Source of the DNA: Exophiala sp. HKRS030
Lineage: Eukaryota > Ascomycota > Eurotiomycetes > Chaetothyriales > Herpotrichiellaceae
Reading direction: 5' to 3'
Assembly (NCBI GenBank): GCA_023897205.1
Contig: JAHWDD010000002.1
Location: 434,001 to 498,000, forward strand
DNA length: 64,000 nt
The number at the start of each line of letters is the position of its first letter. The stretch's first letter is position 1. Below the pieces are notes generated by a model. It saw nothing but the letters and a program-made list of their open reading frames with translations, made no database searches and was not told the origin of the DNA. A program made the translations under genes and the position numbers. Shown here in pieces: positions 12,701-23,813 of the stretch.

Positions 12701-13271
12701 CGTTGAAACCCCCAAGAATGCGATGAGGTGGAGGAGGCGGTGGGGGAGAAGAACCGATTTCATGGTGTGGTATTGGAGACGGAGATCGTGATGGCGCTCG
12801 CGATGGTGGTCTTTGCTGCCATAGCACTGTAGAGGGAGGGTTTCTGGAATCATATACTGGTTGTGCTGGTGCCGTGGTTCGTTGCGGTGTGGCCCCTGTG
12901 CCAGTGGGAGCTTTGGCATGCTTGTAACCTTGGAAAGGCCTTCTGAATTTTGCTCGTTCTTTCTTTTCTTGTTGTTGTTCCTGCGTACTCTTTCGCCCGC
13001 TGTCGGTTTTGTGTAGCTCTGGCAACGGGCTGACGGACCGACTCATAGGCACAAAGTTGTCCTCGAGAACAACGACAAAATTCGAAGGGAATAGGCCCAT
13101 CATCCGTTTATCTCTCCTCAATCTTCCCATCCACCACGAACCGTCGCCAGCATTTAGGCATTCTATCAGATCGCCTTCCACGAATCCTAAATCCTTGTCC
13201 GTCTCTCCTCCCCAAGAATAGACTGCGCGACACCAACAGGGAAATTTCGAGGGTAATTGAGAGGTCGCCAT
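9744..13271 (-). CDS. cyk3: Cyk3-like cytokinesis protein (SH3 + transglutaminase-like domain)
   Basis: Single exon, 1175 residues from the ATG at 13271. The frame stays open upstream to 13466, but the product then begins just before the SH3 domain as in orthologues. SH3 domain at about 12-72 (AVYSW, WWMGRL, GLFPSNFV). Residues about 100-620 are low-complexity, rich in Pro, Ser and Arg, with proline clusters and probable phosphosites. A transglutaminase-like domain lies at about 670-830. Its His (NHFWNA, about 785) and Asp (MMDAS, about 797) positions are present, but the position of the catalytic Cys reads RRGNSQE, a Ser. Known family: Cyk3 acts at the bud neck/septum in actomyosin ring constriction and primary septum formation, and its transglutaminase fold is thought to be a non-catalytic binding module, which fits the missing Cys. 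The C-terminal part (to 1175) follows fungal Cyk3 proteins. Divergent from the MFS gene. Confidence 0.9.
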   Translation of the reverse strand: MATSQLPSKFPCWCRAVYSWGGETDKDLGFVEGDLIECLNAGDGSWWMGRLRRDKRMMGLFPSNFVVVLEDNFVPMSRSVSPLPELHKTDSGRKSTQEQQQEKKERAKFRRPFQGYKHAKAPTGTGATPQRTTAPAQPVYDSRNPPSTVLWQQRPPSRAPSRSPSPIPHHEIGSSPPPPPPPHRILGGFNGSASRAPSPAPEPLDMNDRYQTFSRTPSPAPPSLNGHTPPMIRSAMDDVMSSLDDMTLVGHDPQHGQDHEFNPWSPEAFDDFRRPNERSDPRPLTSLGLGAGGSNYSEGRINYSSRHNSPDRFQDGAPRLENYVQRMESRLRHMQQAREGLIDPDDVAGSDPPEPPAKNSPWSSRPVSSMADRRKSLRKRKSAYELGGNGLARTYTTKTNSTNSSSGVQSVATNSSHQSSMTSQSLMSGYSAGAFSATSAGSLARKRMGSIRDRMSRPMTSAGMRNDRWEQNDARPKTPMTGISFHSSHDSRQGAKSAIGWEDAERSTTGGLGGFTTPKAKKPGFFKKLMDSAKTGAASARSTISASQTGSNAGSPTKLTGIAGGTAFNAPVASTNVNSYGVDAAREMGLASGASGSYILTRRDINRSNTPGPSERQERADRCHMLDQPVICPVEELFETLQGDEDANGRPVYEPFQISNPSFSQVDKAARFITSLPISITAVSLATGFICRPYRSGVQRLRAIFIWCAERISWEEDHDMGGYNYNSPIDTRRVIQSRRGNSQEVSALILEMCSAIGIHAEVVQGYLKTPGEDLDLDSLSRPNHFWNAILVDNEWRMMDASLASPTNPKRILYSSISTSIAEAWYFLAKPSEISWTHVPLEDVQQHMIPSISADVLLSLPGTCPPFFRQGLSMHAYDTSIIRMEGLEMCTLSINVPPDVEIVAEVEARKYLRDQDGDVYEDTDNITKKRALAQPSWYRTMPNTEICQKRYVVKAILPGDEGIAVLKVYAGKKGLMLSSRDIVHPVALALPLYQSGENPAYDFVLRHPTPHATRQDLYVVQPQCIRLGAGETYVFCVRQHAASVASMPATESNGFDHRPVSPNPLARPASAMSMTSSAAGSNPSEQGSNVIGPGGVKVVKDKPAKLAIQSPSGKIIRLNRKHEGLPQASALRDVDGEILGSVWETTVKVTERGTWRGLVLADRSARWCVFCEWESS

Positions 13272-15455
13272 GTCCTTCGAGCGAGAATAAGGTCTCAAGT
13301 TGTTTCTGGGGAGGGCTCGTGTCGCATAAGTGGTGAAGACAGCAGCATCGAGCCGGCCAGTCGAACGAGTGTGTATGGCCAGAGAACGATGTAAATAGTG
13401 AATCTGAAAGGAGAAAAGACAAAATGAATAAGGACCGATAACTGCTTCAACCCAGACTGCTATCAATAGTCTCTATCCATCAAGCAAGACACTGTCTGTG
13501 CTTTGCTACAACAATGTAGTTGAGACAACACGAAGCGCAGGCAACTTGTTGGTTGCTGTCGACATTTGTTGACATCTTGACTCAAAACAGCCTAGCGCAT
13601 CGGCACTATCCGAGCTGATCTTGGTGGACACTTCCCTGACCACTCACAGAATGATATCTGGTCTGACGATATTTAAGCGCTAAATCTCCCTCAGTTGCAG
13701 CCTGAGCAGCATTTGACAGGCATTGCATTATTTTGCGGAACTCGGCATCCTGCTGTTAAAACGGCAGCATGAATTGAACGGATTTCAGCTGGTCGTTGAT
13801 CTGATGCTCACTTTGATTCGCTCTCGGTATTCAACCGGCTCTTGCCATTTTAAAACGTGCCTGATGGTCGTTGATTAATCCATATTTCACCCTCTCGTTA
13901 TAGATGCGAGCTATAAAACGAGCCAAATCCCGCTTCTCATGTCACCTCCTCCCTTCTGTTCTTCAGACTTGAACTCCTGTCGCATTGGGGCCATCAATGG
14001 CCATATCTGAGGCCGACTTCCCACACTTGGCAAGGATCATGCACCCTGTACTAATCTGGCAGAAACTGCCGAGGATCCAACCCAGCAATAGCCGGCCTGA
14101 CTTAGTTGTGAGTGAGTCAGCTTCCTCAAGTTGCTGGGTCGTTTTCGGCGTGTCCTGCGCCGGTCGGCTTCGAACGGTATCACGATTTCAAAAGGGCCAC
14201 ACGGTAAGGAATACCGAGTCGACCTACCGGCAATACGACCACCATCAACCCCGCCTCCTCTCCAGTGTTCTTGTCCTACGGAGCGAACCTTGAATCTTAG
14301 GAACACACGGCCGAATTTCCTCTGGGCCTGTTACTCGATCGGTCGCTACTCTCGCAAAGATTCCGCTCACAATGATGTATGCCATGAGTGCCGAGGATTA
14401 CTTAGCATTGTGCTCCCGCATTTGGTGACCCCCGGGTCGGCCTTTGGTGGTGAGCACGGCTAGAGTCCTCAGTCCGTGCTTCTATCGGCCAAGAGCACGC
14501 TTATGCACCATCATCAAACCCGGCTGGAAAGCTTGCCACCCACGTCCTTATCGCGTTGTCCATTGGCATCGCTACACCCGATTCGTATCTCAATTTGAAG
14601 CATCAACTCCTCTGGTCTGATTGCTGACTGTTGGCTCCATTGGTTTCGAGCCTGGCGCCAGAAATCCGCGTCTTTTGAGACACCCTTGTTCGCGCGAAAT
14701 AACAGACTTTGTCGAGATCTCAGTGGGTTGCCCCCAAGCCAATTCCAAGGCCTTGGCCCGCCACTAGGGGCGTTCTCCCAACCCACTCCGGTTGTCAGTA
14801 TCATCGCACCTCATGGATCATGTCATTCACACCTTAATGGGGAAATGAGCAAACGCATACCTCGGTCTGCTAGTATGAGTGTGTATTGGCTATGGGCAGA
14901 ATTCAAGTCTGTAAGTTGGAAGGATTGTGACCCAACAATGTGGCAGGGCACTTAATGCGTGATTGCCACGTCGGACGACCAATCGCACAGGCTCATGCCC
15001 ACATGGCGTACCCCAGACTCAGGTCTGCACACCTGTGGATGCTCATGGCCTTCACTCAGCTTTCTGGGGTTGCCAGCCCTTGCTGGTGGCTACCGTCACT
15101 GCTAATCACTACTGCGCCTAGCCTATCGTACTCGAAGCGTTGCATCTCCCTGGGCCCTCAATTTTTTAATCCTTGTCTCATGCTTGTCGCCGTCGTGTTC
15201 TCGACCTTGGCCTGACATTCTTTTGCCCTATTCGATTGCTTTGTTGGAGCTTAGCTTTTCACCTGTGCGACTTCCCAGCGGAGCCTCGAGTCTTGGACAT
15301 TGCCTATGAATGTACGGAGCGTACTCGATACCGTCTATATAATCCGTCATATCCCTCGCCTCAGATTGACTGCTCTCCCACTGTTCTCCCACTCCTTCAC
15401 TCGTCCTCCTTCACTGTTGCCTCTCCAGAATATCCCTGACTTGAACTTGCCCAAC
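13272..15455. other. Intergenic: divergent promoter region of cyk3 and the MFS gene
   Basis: 2.2 kb without a recognisable gene. A CT-rich stretch at about 15355-15430 precedes the transporter start, as usual for fungal leaders. Small open frames here show no conserved motifs. Confidence 0.55.
15336..15342 (+). promoter_or_regulatory. TATA-like box of the MFS transporter gene
   Basis: TATATAA lies about 114 bases before the transporter ATG at 15456 and is followed by a pyrimidine-rich tract, a normal fungal core-promoter layout. Assignment is by position only. Confidence 0.45.
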
Positions 15456-17192
15456 ATGAATCAAAAGACTAACACGGATGACAATGCTATCATGGAAAAA
15501 GATCTTGACATTGATCAGCTCGAGAGAGCTGAGACTCAAGTATCTATCGATTCGGACAAGGCCAACGATGCTCGCATCGCAGCCTTCAGCCCACAAGAAC
15601 AAAAGAAGATCATCAGACACATCGACAGACGACTAGTGTTGACTCTCGGCTTCCTCTACTGTGTTTCCTTGATGGATCGAACCAACACCGGTATTGCTGT
15701 CGTTGCTGGTATGGGCGTCGATCTCAAGCTCATCGATAATCGATACTCCATCATTGTCCTTCTCTTCTTCATCACCTATGTCCTGCTGCAGCCCCCTGCT
15801 ACAGTGGTGTTGCGCAAAGTCGGACCCCGCATCTTCTTGCCGACCATCACCTTGCTCTGGGGTATTACCATGATCACATTTGGATTCGTCAAGGACTGGT
15901 ATGATCTCATTCCCTTGAGGTTGGTCCTAGGTATCTTTGAGGCTGGTTTCTTTCCCGGTAAGTCCTTGGCTCTTGCTCTTGACGCGCTGTGACTGATTTG
16001 CCCCAGGCTGCGCGTACCTGCTCAGTTGCTGGTATCCTCGATATGAACTGCAGAAGCGAAATGCTGTCTTCTATTTGATCGGATCCATGGCTTCTGCATT
16101 TTCTGGCATCCTCGCCTACGGATTCTCTCAGCTCAAGAACCACGGTTCAGGACCCAAGTGGTGGGGACAACATTACGGCCCTACCCCCACCAACCCAGAT
16201 GCACCCTCTGGCATTCTTCCTGGAATTGCTGGGTAAGTCGCAAAACAATCGGGGTCTCCTAGCGTTTTGAAATGGTGTACTGATTTTCTGCAGCTGGAGA
16301 TGGATATTTATTCTGCAAGGCGTCGTCACTTGCGCAATGGCTCTCTTCTCGTATCTGGTCATCGTTGATTTCCCCGAACTGTCCACCAACAGCTTTGGGT
16401 TCAAATTCCTCAATGAAAAGGAGGCTGCCTTTGTAGTAGCTCGCATCGAGAAAGATCGCCATGATGCAATCCCAGAAGAGTTCAAGTTGGGTAAATACCT
16501 CAAGTCTGCGCTAGATCTGAAAGTCTGGGGGTTTGCTGCACTCTTCGGTCTAACCACCACGAACACTTATGCGATTGCATACTTTTTGCCAATCATTCTG
16601 AATGAGGGCATGGGTTTCGGTGTCGCGGCCTCACAATGTCTCATCTCCCCACCCTATGTTCTTGCTGCCATTGTCATGTACGCCTTCGCCGTACTTGGAG
16701 ACAAATACCACCTCCGGTCGCCATTTATTCTCATCAATGGGTGTCTACTTTTGATTGGTAAGTGCGCCCTGATTTCCACCAAGTCTTCACAGTATGCTGA
16801 CGATATGTGTACAAGGCCTTCCTCTTCTTGGCTATCTCGACAATGTCGGAGTTCGCTATTTTGGCGTCTTCATTGCCACGGCAGCCTGTAACGCCAACGT
16901 TCCCTGCGTCCTCACCTGGCAAGCGAACAACATCCGAGGTCAGTGGAAGCGTGCGCTTTGCTCCGCGACCCTGGTCGGCGCGGGAGGTATCGGTGGTATC
17001 ATTGGTAGCACGGTCTTCCGTGACCAAGACAAGCCAAAATACCACCCAGGTATCCTCACATGCATGATATCCAGCGCTCTGATCATCGTCATCACCTTGG
17101 CTCTTGACTACAAGTTCTGGAAAGCAAACAAGCGAGTCGACGATGGTGGCAAGCCTATCGAGGGTCTCCGAGGATTCAAATATACATTTTAG
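15456..17192 (+). CDS. MFS transporter, Dal5/Tna1-type anion:cation symporter family
   Basis: Exons 15456-15957, 16007-16232, 16294-16757, 16816-17192; 1569 nt, 522 residues. All three introns have GTAAGT donors. A charged cytosolic N-terminus of about 60 residues is followed by the family signature around the first membrane segment ([10 protein letters not shown]), then repeated hydrophobic helices consistent with 12 segments. The loop 7-8 sequence and the late GQWKRA segment are those of the ACS family that takes up carboxylates and related anions (allantoate, nicotinate, pantothenate, biotin precursors). Substrate cannot be read from the sequence. The start at 15456 is chosen because the longer frame from 15300 includes the TATA-like box and CT-rich leader. 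It stands alone, with no catabolic partner gene next to it. Probably plasma membrane. Confidence 0.9.
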
Positions 17193-19513
17193 AAAGAGCT
17201 CAGACCGCCTGATGAGAAGAAGGACGAGATGGATGCGGGGCGATGTGGTTGTATGTCATGCAAGCCCCAGGCGTGCGTACGAAGAGAGTGAAGAAGTTTG
17301 GAATTGTGGTGTGTCACGGCAACCATCATAATAGCAGTCTCTTTGATTTGACCGAGTTGCTATGGTTTTTTAAATATATACCATCAACGATGACGATGTT
17401 GAAGCACTAGGTCGTTCGTACTCTTGCTATTCTCTCTCAGCCTTGCCTGACATTTCCTTCCTGGCGAGTTCTGAGACCCCAACATGGGAAATTGGAGGTT
17501 GCATGGACTGTACAAGTCTGCAAACCCCTGCTCTTCAAATGCCACACGTCGAGATGTGTTTGTCTCGTACTGTATGAACGGATCTTTGATCGAGCCGAAA
17601 GCCACGTTGTCCAAGTATCAGTTTGTGCATAAGATCCGGACCCGCAACAATAGAAGGACTCATTGTCGTGTGTGTACATTGTGCATCCGAAGTTCGCCTG
17701 TTCTCTTGTTTTGATCTCCTAGTTGCAGACACACACACACTCTCTCTCTCTCCCACCCCCCTTCCTCCTCCTCGGCGATTCCGATCTGATTACCCTCCCG
17801 GCCCGGTCTGTCGGTCACTTACGGCTTCTTCGGCCAACTCTGTAGGTATGTAGGTAGAGCTCGTACACACCCAAGTATCTGCGGATACTCCGCGAAAGTA
17901 AAGCAAAAGGGGGGCTATGTTTCCTTGGCTTGACTGGGGTCTCTCCATCTTTGTGTCTTCACTTCTTCATCTCCTCATCTTTCCTCTTCTCCGCAAAAGG
18001 GAGCGACTTACCTACAATAGGTACGGGGTTGCAATGCATTGTCAGCGTGTCAGCGTGTCAAACTACTCCGTTATGTTTCCACAATTTTTCTCGAAAATCT
18101 CGAATCTCGAATTTCGCCGATTTCCTCTTTGCTATTCTAGTTGCACAGGGAGGACTGTTGTCACCCAATACTCCAATGCCGTCCCGTACCTAGTGGTACC
18201 TTTTGGTACTGCAAACCACTTTTTTGGGACATTTTTACAACCTCGCGCCTCTGGTAAAAAGCTGTAGCTCTCTCCGTGATGTGACGTCAAAAGAACGAAC
18301 AAAGAAAAATGACAACGGATCCTAAAAAGAAAGCGCAGCCACATCCATGAAAATCTTCTCGTATTCACCATTAGTTGGACCCGACCCATCTCGGAGGTCC
18401 TTGGGGGACACTAATAGGAGGCGTTTGCGCCAGCGTCCAAGTGAACAACCTTCTCTTGGCTGATTGAGTCAGTAATCTCTCTCCTACGAGGATCGAGGTC
18501 CATCCATTAATGAGAGGTGTGGGATGATGTTGTTGTTGCTGTGCTCGCCCTCCGGCGTCTCCGTCTCTCCCTGCCTCCCTCTCCCTCCACTCTTGTAGAA
18601 AGCACAAGCAACACACTCTATCAAAGTTCGAGTTAGTTAACACTCCAGATTTCCTTATTTTTTTTGGTTTCCCGGCACGAGCCCCCGCGATCTCTTGATT
18701 GACATCTTGGCTCAAACTAGTTGTCCGTACTCCGTTCTCCGTCTCGGTAATAGAGATGGACGATGATTGCTTCACTTTTCCCACCGGGTGTTTTGGACGG
18801 AGCCACGTTCGGTGCCCAGATGCCGACACCGATATGCGAGCAATGCCTCACTGCCACACTTTGATCCTTCCTCTTGGCTCGTTTCGGTGGACTCGCCAGG
18901 GGTTTGTTTACGAAAAAGACTGAGCGATCCCTCCTTACAATTCCTCGTGCGGTAGGTAGGTCTTGTCTCGAGGACCAGAGGAAGTGAGCTGTCACGGTTG
19001 TACTGTAGGTACGGTAGACGACATGATCCTCCACTTTCGAGGCCCTTTCTCCGTCGCATCAAACTCTCGACAGTTGTTGATGGTTGTTGATCGTGACAAC
19101 CATCCGAAACAGATCTTGACCCGATACACATGCCTCGGTAAAACGAAACAAGAAATTACTTGATGCGGACCGCTTTCCTTTCACATGCGATAGCCATCCA
19201 TGCGTGGCGTCGCCTCGAAAAGACCTGCAGACCTGCAGAACTCTTGTTTTGAGAACGGAGACGCTTTTGGTACGCCCAGACCGTCTGCAAAGACAGACGC
19301 CGCCACGTCTTGTCATCAACAAGTGCGTCCGGGGTATTGACCGTGTCGGGTAAAGCCCGCGTCTTGGTAAAAAAAAAGCCCCCCCGCGTTGAATACGAGA
19401 GACAAGGTTATCCCTATCCGTATCCGTACGTGTGCTTTATGTACGTACTGTAGGTGACTGACCTAAAGCCACCGTCACCAGCCCACCGGTCAGAACGGGT
19501 GGGCCCAACGGGT
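17193..19513. other. Intergenic, gene-poor
   Basis: No gene recognised. An (AC)n/(TC)n microsatellite lies at 17729-17752. A short tandem of GTCAGCGT occurs near 18042-18058. Several short open frames have no motif support. Confidence 0.55.
17729..17752. repeat. Compound (AC)n(TC)n microsatellite
   Basis: AC units run directly into TC units, followed by C-rich sequence; intergenic. Confidence 0.85.
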
Positions 19514-20454
19514 TTATTCCGAGTGATAGCGCTGGTTTTCCAGATACGTTAGGCGAAACGAGAAGTTGTCACTATCAATTTGAGTCTCGAGTGGGCAGAG
19601 GTCGCTCGCCATCCCAGAGACCGGTGATTCCGTGCAAAGCAGGTGGTACTCCTTTAATGCGGTAGAAGTACAATCGGGCCTCGAATGGATTGAGAACGGC
19701 CATGGTATCAGTACCGAGACTGCCATACTTTGCACTCTTGGTGACTCTATACACGGACATGGAGTCAAATGGTTTCATTGCTTTGACGTCTTCGCTTTGA
19801 TGAGAGATAGGGTGACGTGTCCTTACTTTTTCTGATGGATCATTGAAAGACGTTCGCTTCTTGGGAAATTGATGACTGCTAGGTGTTACGATATTTGGCT
19901 TTCCAAAACGCATTGCACTAGTCGGAGGAATCCATCTTGGGAGGGCTTCTTGGGCGACATGACTGTGCGTATCAAGTCAACTGTGACGACAACATAGAAG
20001 GGCCATTTGTGCCGGAGGTGTTCACCAGTAAGCCTGGTGTAAGTCAAGATTTTAAATGCTGGGTACAGGCTGTCTTGAAGTGTGGTTGTCATCCCCGTCT
20101 CGACGAGAGGCAATAGTATCGAACCAAGAGAGGGCTTTCAGGCTTAACTTTGACGCCATTCCCGACGTCCCTTCCCAATTCCACTTCATGAACGACCTCC
20201 TGCTTTTGTTCCTCATCGACATCCTGGGCACTCCGTAAAGACCGGTCGCTAGCTTCCCATTTCTTCTTCAAGATCAGTGTCGTGGCGTAAGCCTTCTCTT
20301 GTGCACTCAGGTCCGTGGTAAAACCCGTTCAAGACTGCGGGAAACAGCATAGTGCTTGGATGGGTTGCGAACCTGTGAGCGATAATCTATGGACTCCCAG
20401 TATTCCTGCCGAATCGTTTCGGAGCTGCCTTTGACAGTTTCCCTGTACAAGTAC
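19514..20454 (-). other. Unassigned region with short minus-strand open frames
   Basis: Between 19575 and 20450 several minus-strand frames of 60-110 codons follow one another, some with protein-like composition, for example a Lys/Glu-rich segment at 20089-20300 and an SMSVYRVTKSAKYG segment near 19740-19780. I could not join them with convincing splice sites and recognise no family. They may be remnants belonging to the decayed gene just upstream, or chance frames. Confidence 0.25.
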
Positions 20455-21432
20455 TCATACTTGGCCCATTGTTGACTCAAAGATTGCTCGCACATCCCTC
20501 TGCGATACTGCATCAGCATCAAGTTGCAATGCTTTGAATTGAAACAACTGCTTGGTAGAAATCGTGTCTGCGTGTTGCCGACCAAATTGTTTCCAGCATT
20601 CCAGGACAAGTTTTGCCCGAATCGCAGTAAGCCTTATCGACTGTAGTTGGTAGTCGGTTTCACACATGTCACACTTGAACACATCGGACCTCTCCGAGCC
20701 TATCGTCATTGCAAGGATGCCTTCCTCGAATGTCGCGGTCTGAAACATAACCCGACTGAGTGTCCCGCACAGATGATTTCATCCGCCATTGACAAACATG
20801 CTGTTCAGTACGCACATTTCTTCTCTTAGATCTACCTCCCCTCCTATCCGAGTGGCCGAAAGGAGCTGACCATCCACCAAGCGTGCCTCGTGTGTTCGAA
20901 ATAATCTGTCCAGAATAATCTGGTTTACGTTCAAGAAAGATACAGGCAGACCATAAAGAGGCCCGTACTCATGGGCCCTCAAGAGTAGGTCGACCAGCTC
21001 AGGACCCAGATCCAGATGAGCTGATTTTCCCTCTATGAGAGCCTGGTCAGTTGACCCTAGCCGATACGAAGGGTCGCACAGGAAGGGCTTGAAGCACGGA
21101 CATGTTTGTGGGCCCTCTATCCTTCTTCGCCAGAGAAAGAGCCGGGCGCAGTGGCGACATGTTAGATATTCTGGGAGATCGATTTCGAGAAGTTGCAGAA
21201 ATTGCACCTTTCTGGCTTTGTCCATATCAAGTGCCATGTCGAATGAAAAGTTGAGAAGCACATGAAGCCGTCGACACGAAATACTCAGTAGGAGCAGACT
21301 CTCCAGGCTCAGATGACTAGCAATCGCGAGGATTCATTCGTTGGGAAGATCGAGGAGAGAGCATAGCTCATCATGGTCCTGTTGTGCTACTGCAGCAGCC
21401 TTCACGGTTTTGTCCTGTTGCGATTTCTTCAT
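20455..21432 (-). pseudogene. F-box-family hypothetical gene interrupted by two in-frame TGA codons
   Basis: From the ATG at 21432 one frame runs to a TGA at 20455-20457 (about 325 codons), broken by TGA at 21334-21336 and again at 20779-20781. The product before and after each stop looks like a common fungal F-box family: an F-box-like segment (DLPNE, stop, ILAIASHLSLESLLLLS), a KVQFLQLLEIDLPEYLTC segment, Cys pairs (CRHCARL, CPCF), and a later FKCDMCETDYQLQ segment. The first stop falls inside the F-box where a hydrophobic residue is expected. No intron around either stop restores the frame. Both stops lie in one otherwise unshifted frame, suggesting recent inactivation, or sequencing error at two sites. 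If intact, it would act as an adaptor of SCF ubiquitin ligase; the substrate is unknown. Confidence 0.6.
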
Positions 21433-22500
21433 GAATTCTGTCGCACAATCACAACTCTTTCGGTGAAGCTTACATTATGAAGACTGCTCGTTTGTACATC
21501 CAGGGTGACAGGAAGTCGGCGCGATGATGACCATTTTCGGACAAGGTTGATCCAGAACGGAAATTTCATCTTCACAGACCCTGAATGAGCTGCAGCAACT
21601 TTGTGACGTCTGTGTTCTTTGGCTTATGGAAGAATATAATAAAGCAAAGCGCGGCAGGCAGGGGAGATCTACCTACCTAATATAGGCCTGTGTTGCTGCC
21701 TAGAGTGAGCATCATTTGAGTTGAAATGAGAGATGGGAATATAGAAAAGCAAAGAAAAGTTAGATCATAGGCCAAAACGTTGAGCTTATGGTTCGCCATA
21801 GGATGAGAACAACAGGAAATCAAGTGTTTTGTAATGCATTGTGTTCCGTCAAGAAGTGAAGTCAATGCTCCGTCCTTGTCTCATCATCAATCAACACGCA
21901 ACTTGTAGGATCGTTGCTTGGTACGAAACTCAAAAGGTGGAGGGCAAGGCGCACTCCCAAACTACCTTGTACACAGACAGCGTGGGACTCATAGAAATCA
22001 TTTGGAGGGGAAATGAAACAAGACCAATATCAGGTAGAATATATCACGTATCGTGTTGTGTTGTGACAGGAAAAGAGAAAGCTTTGTATGTTAGACGTCC
22101 ATTGGCACTAATTAGTACTCCGTACCCGTATTCGTACCGCTACGGAGGATTAAAGGATCTGAAAACGCAACTGTGGCTTTCGGCACTCCTTCCCTGTTAG
22201 GTTGAAGCACAGCCACGCTCAGTTAAACAGCTCAAGTTGAATCTAAGCCCCAAAGAGATAAGCATTGCGTCACCAGCATGGGCGACGCTGATGCTCTGGT
22301 GTTGATGAGCCTCACTTGTATTTGAATTATCATCACGACTCTCTACATTCTCTGCTGATCTCCTCGCTTCCGCAGGCAGATACGACCACTAGTTCAGTTA
22401 TTATTTAGTTCGCCCCAACGGACGTCTGAATCCCTTCCTTTTTCTCACCTTCGATCTCGCAAAATCATTGTTATCACCCATCTACACCCGATCGACCATC
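21433..22500. other. Intergenic: upstream of the WW-domain gene
   Basis: No gene recognised. It contains a small inverted repeat, CTCCGTA at 22118-22124 and TACGGAG at 22141-22147, made of the motif that recurs elsewhere in the window. The last 150 bases before the next gene are pyrimidine-rich, a likely leader. Confidence 0.5.
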
Positions 22501-23455
22501 ATGTCCGCGCCTCCAGAACCCCCTCCGTCCTATGCGGTCGCCACTGGATCCTCGGCCACCCCATCAAAACCGGAGCAGCCGTCATCTCACCTCGAGGTCC
22601 CACAGTCAAAGAATGGCATTCCAGCTTCAGACAGAAGGTCAATGGAAGACCTCCAGCGGCCTTTGCCAGAAGGATGGGTGCGCTCGTATGATCCCAAGGA
22701 GAACCACCAATTCTTCGTCAACACCAAAGAGGACCCGCCCAAGTCGTACTGGGAGCATCCCCTCGACAATCCCGACGTCGTCAAGAGCCTGAGTTCCGAA
22801 GAACGCGAGAGACTCCAAGACGAGGAGGACCAGATGAGAAGGCGGGCCGCGCACACACCCGAGCCACCCGACGACAAGGACCACCATGCGTTTCCCGACT
22901 TGCCACCTCGTCCGAATAACAGTCATCATCAGTCGCAGCAGCAGGGTGCTGCAACGAAGAAGAGCTTTGGTGAAAAACTGAAAGACAAAGTAACCGGAAC
23001 GACCCACGATGAGCGAGTCAAGAACAGAGCCCAGCGGGAGCAGGAGGAGCGCGAATACTACGAGGCACACATGCGACTTCGACAGGCGATGCAAAGGGCG
23101 GAAATGACTGGTCAACCTCAGTTCTTCGCCAAAGACAGGGACGGAAGAGACATCTACATTGAACCTTCAAATACTGGCTATGGCTACGGAGGAGGTTACG
23201 GCAACAGAGGATACGGGGTGAACCCTTATTCCAGTGGACCGTACGCAAACCCCAATGCGAGGTTCATCCGGCCTGGCTATCCATACGGACGCCCATATGG
23301 TGGTTACTATGGTGGTGGTGCTGGCCTCCCAATTGTGAGTACTTATTATCTCTCTCTTTTCCTTAAAAGCCTTGTCAACATCAATCTTACTAACAAAATC
23401 TTTGCAGGCTGGTGGTTTGCTTGGAGGTCTGCTCCTAGGAGGTCTTCTTTTTTAA
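22501..23455 (+). CDS. WW-domain protein with Gly/Tyr-rich tail
   Basis: Exons 22501-23334 and 23408-23455 (GTGAGT donor, TTTGCAG acceptor); 293 residues. One WW domain at about 54-88: first Trp 59 (LPEGW), aromatic YFV-type core (HQFFVN), second Trp 84 (SYWEHP). A PPSY motif at residues 8-11 is itself a WW ligand. The middle (about 95-200) is charged and helical, with a KKSFGEKLKDKVTGTTHDER segment. The tail is rich in Gly and Tyr (YGYGGGYG type) and ends in a short Gly-Leu-Ala stretch encoded by exon 2. WW domains bind Pro-rich partners. Similar fungal proteins are widespread but poorly studied. The start at 22501 is preferred; an in-frame ATG at 22468 would add eleven residues. Confidence 0.85.
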
Positions 23456-23813
23456 ACTTCAACTGTTTTGAAATGCGATAACGGCAACGGCTGATGATTC
23501 CTTCAAGATTCTTTTGTATTGTTATGGACAATAATGATATCCCCATGCGCGGAGTTGTGGGATTCTTTTGACATTTATAAAGCTTTTCGAAAGAGGCGAT
23601 GAAATACAATCGCGTCTTTCAATACAATTTCATGTAAGACAAAGTCTTCATGCCCATACTTTCACAAAAGTAATACCCTCATTTTGATTTCATTGACAAT
23701 GGGCTCATATTGCCCTAAATCGGCGTATAACTTATCAGGGCTTGGGTACAGTGTAACTGAGGCTTGCATTGCTAGAGGTACAATGAAACGACAGGTTATT
23801 GTAGGGATATGTC
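23456..23813. other. Convergent intergenic region
   Basis: 358 bases between convergent stops; AT-rich 3' flank of the WW gene, no coding signal. Presumably holds both polyadenylation regions. Confidence 0.6.

Noticed and set aside
20779..21336. Selenocysteine or programmed readthrough at the two TGA codons
   Set aside because: Selenoproteins are absent from nearly all fungi, no structured element is evident, and the contexts (TGA A) are not known readthrough contexts; pseudogene is simpler.
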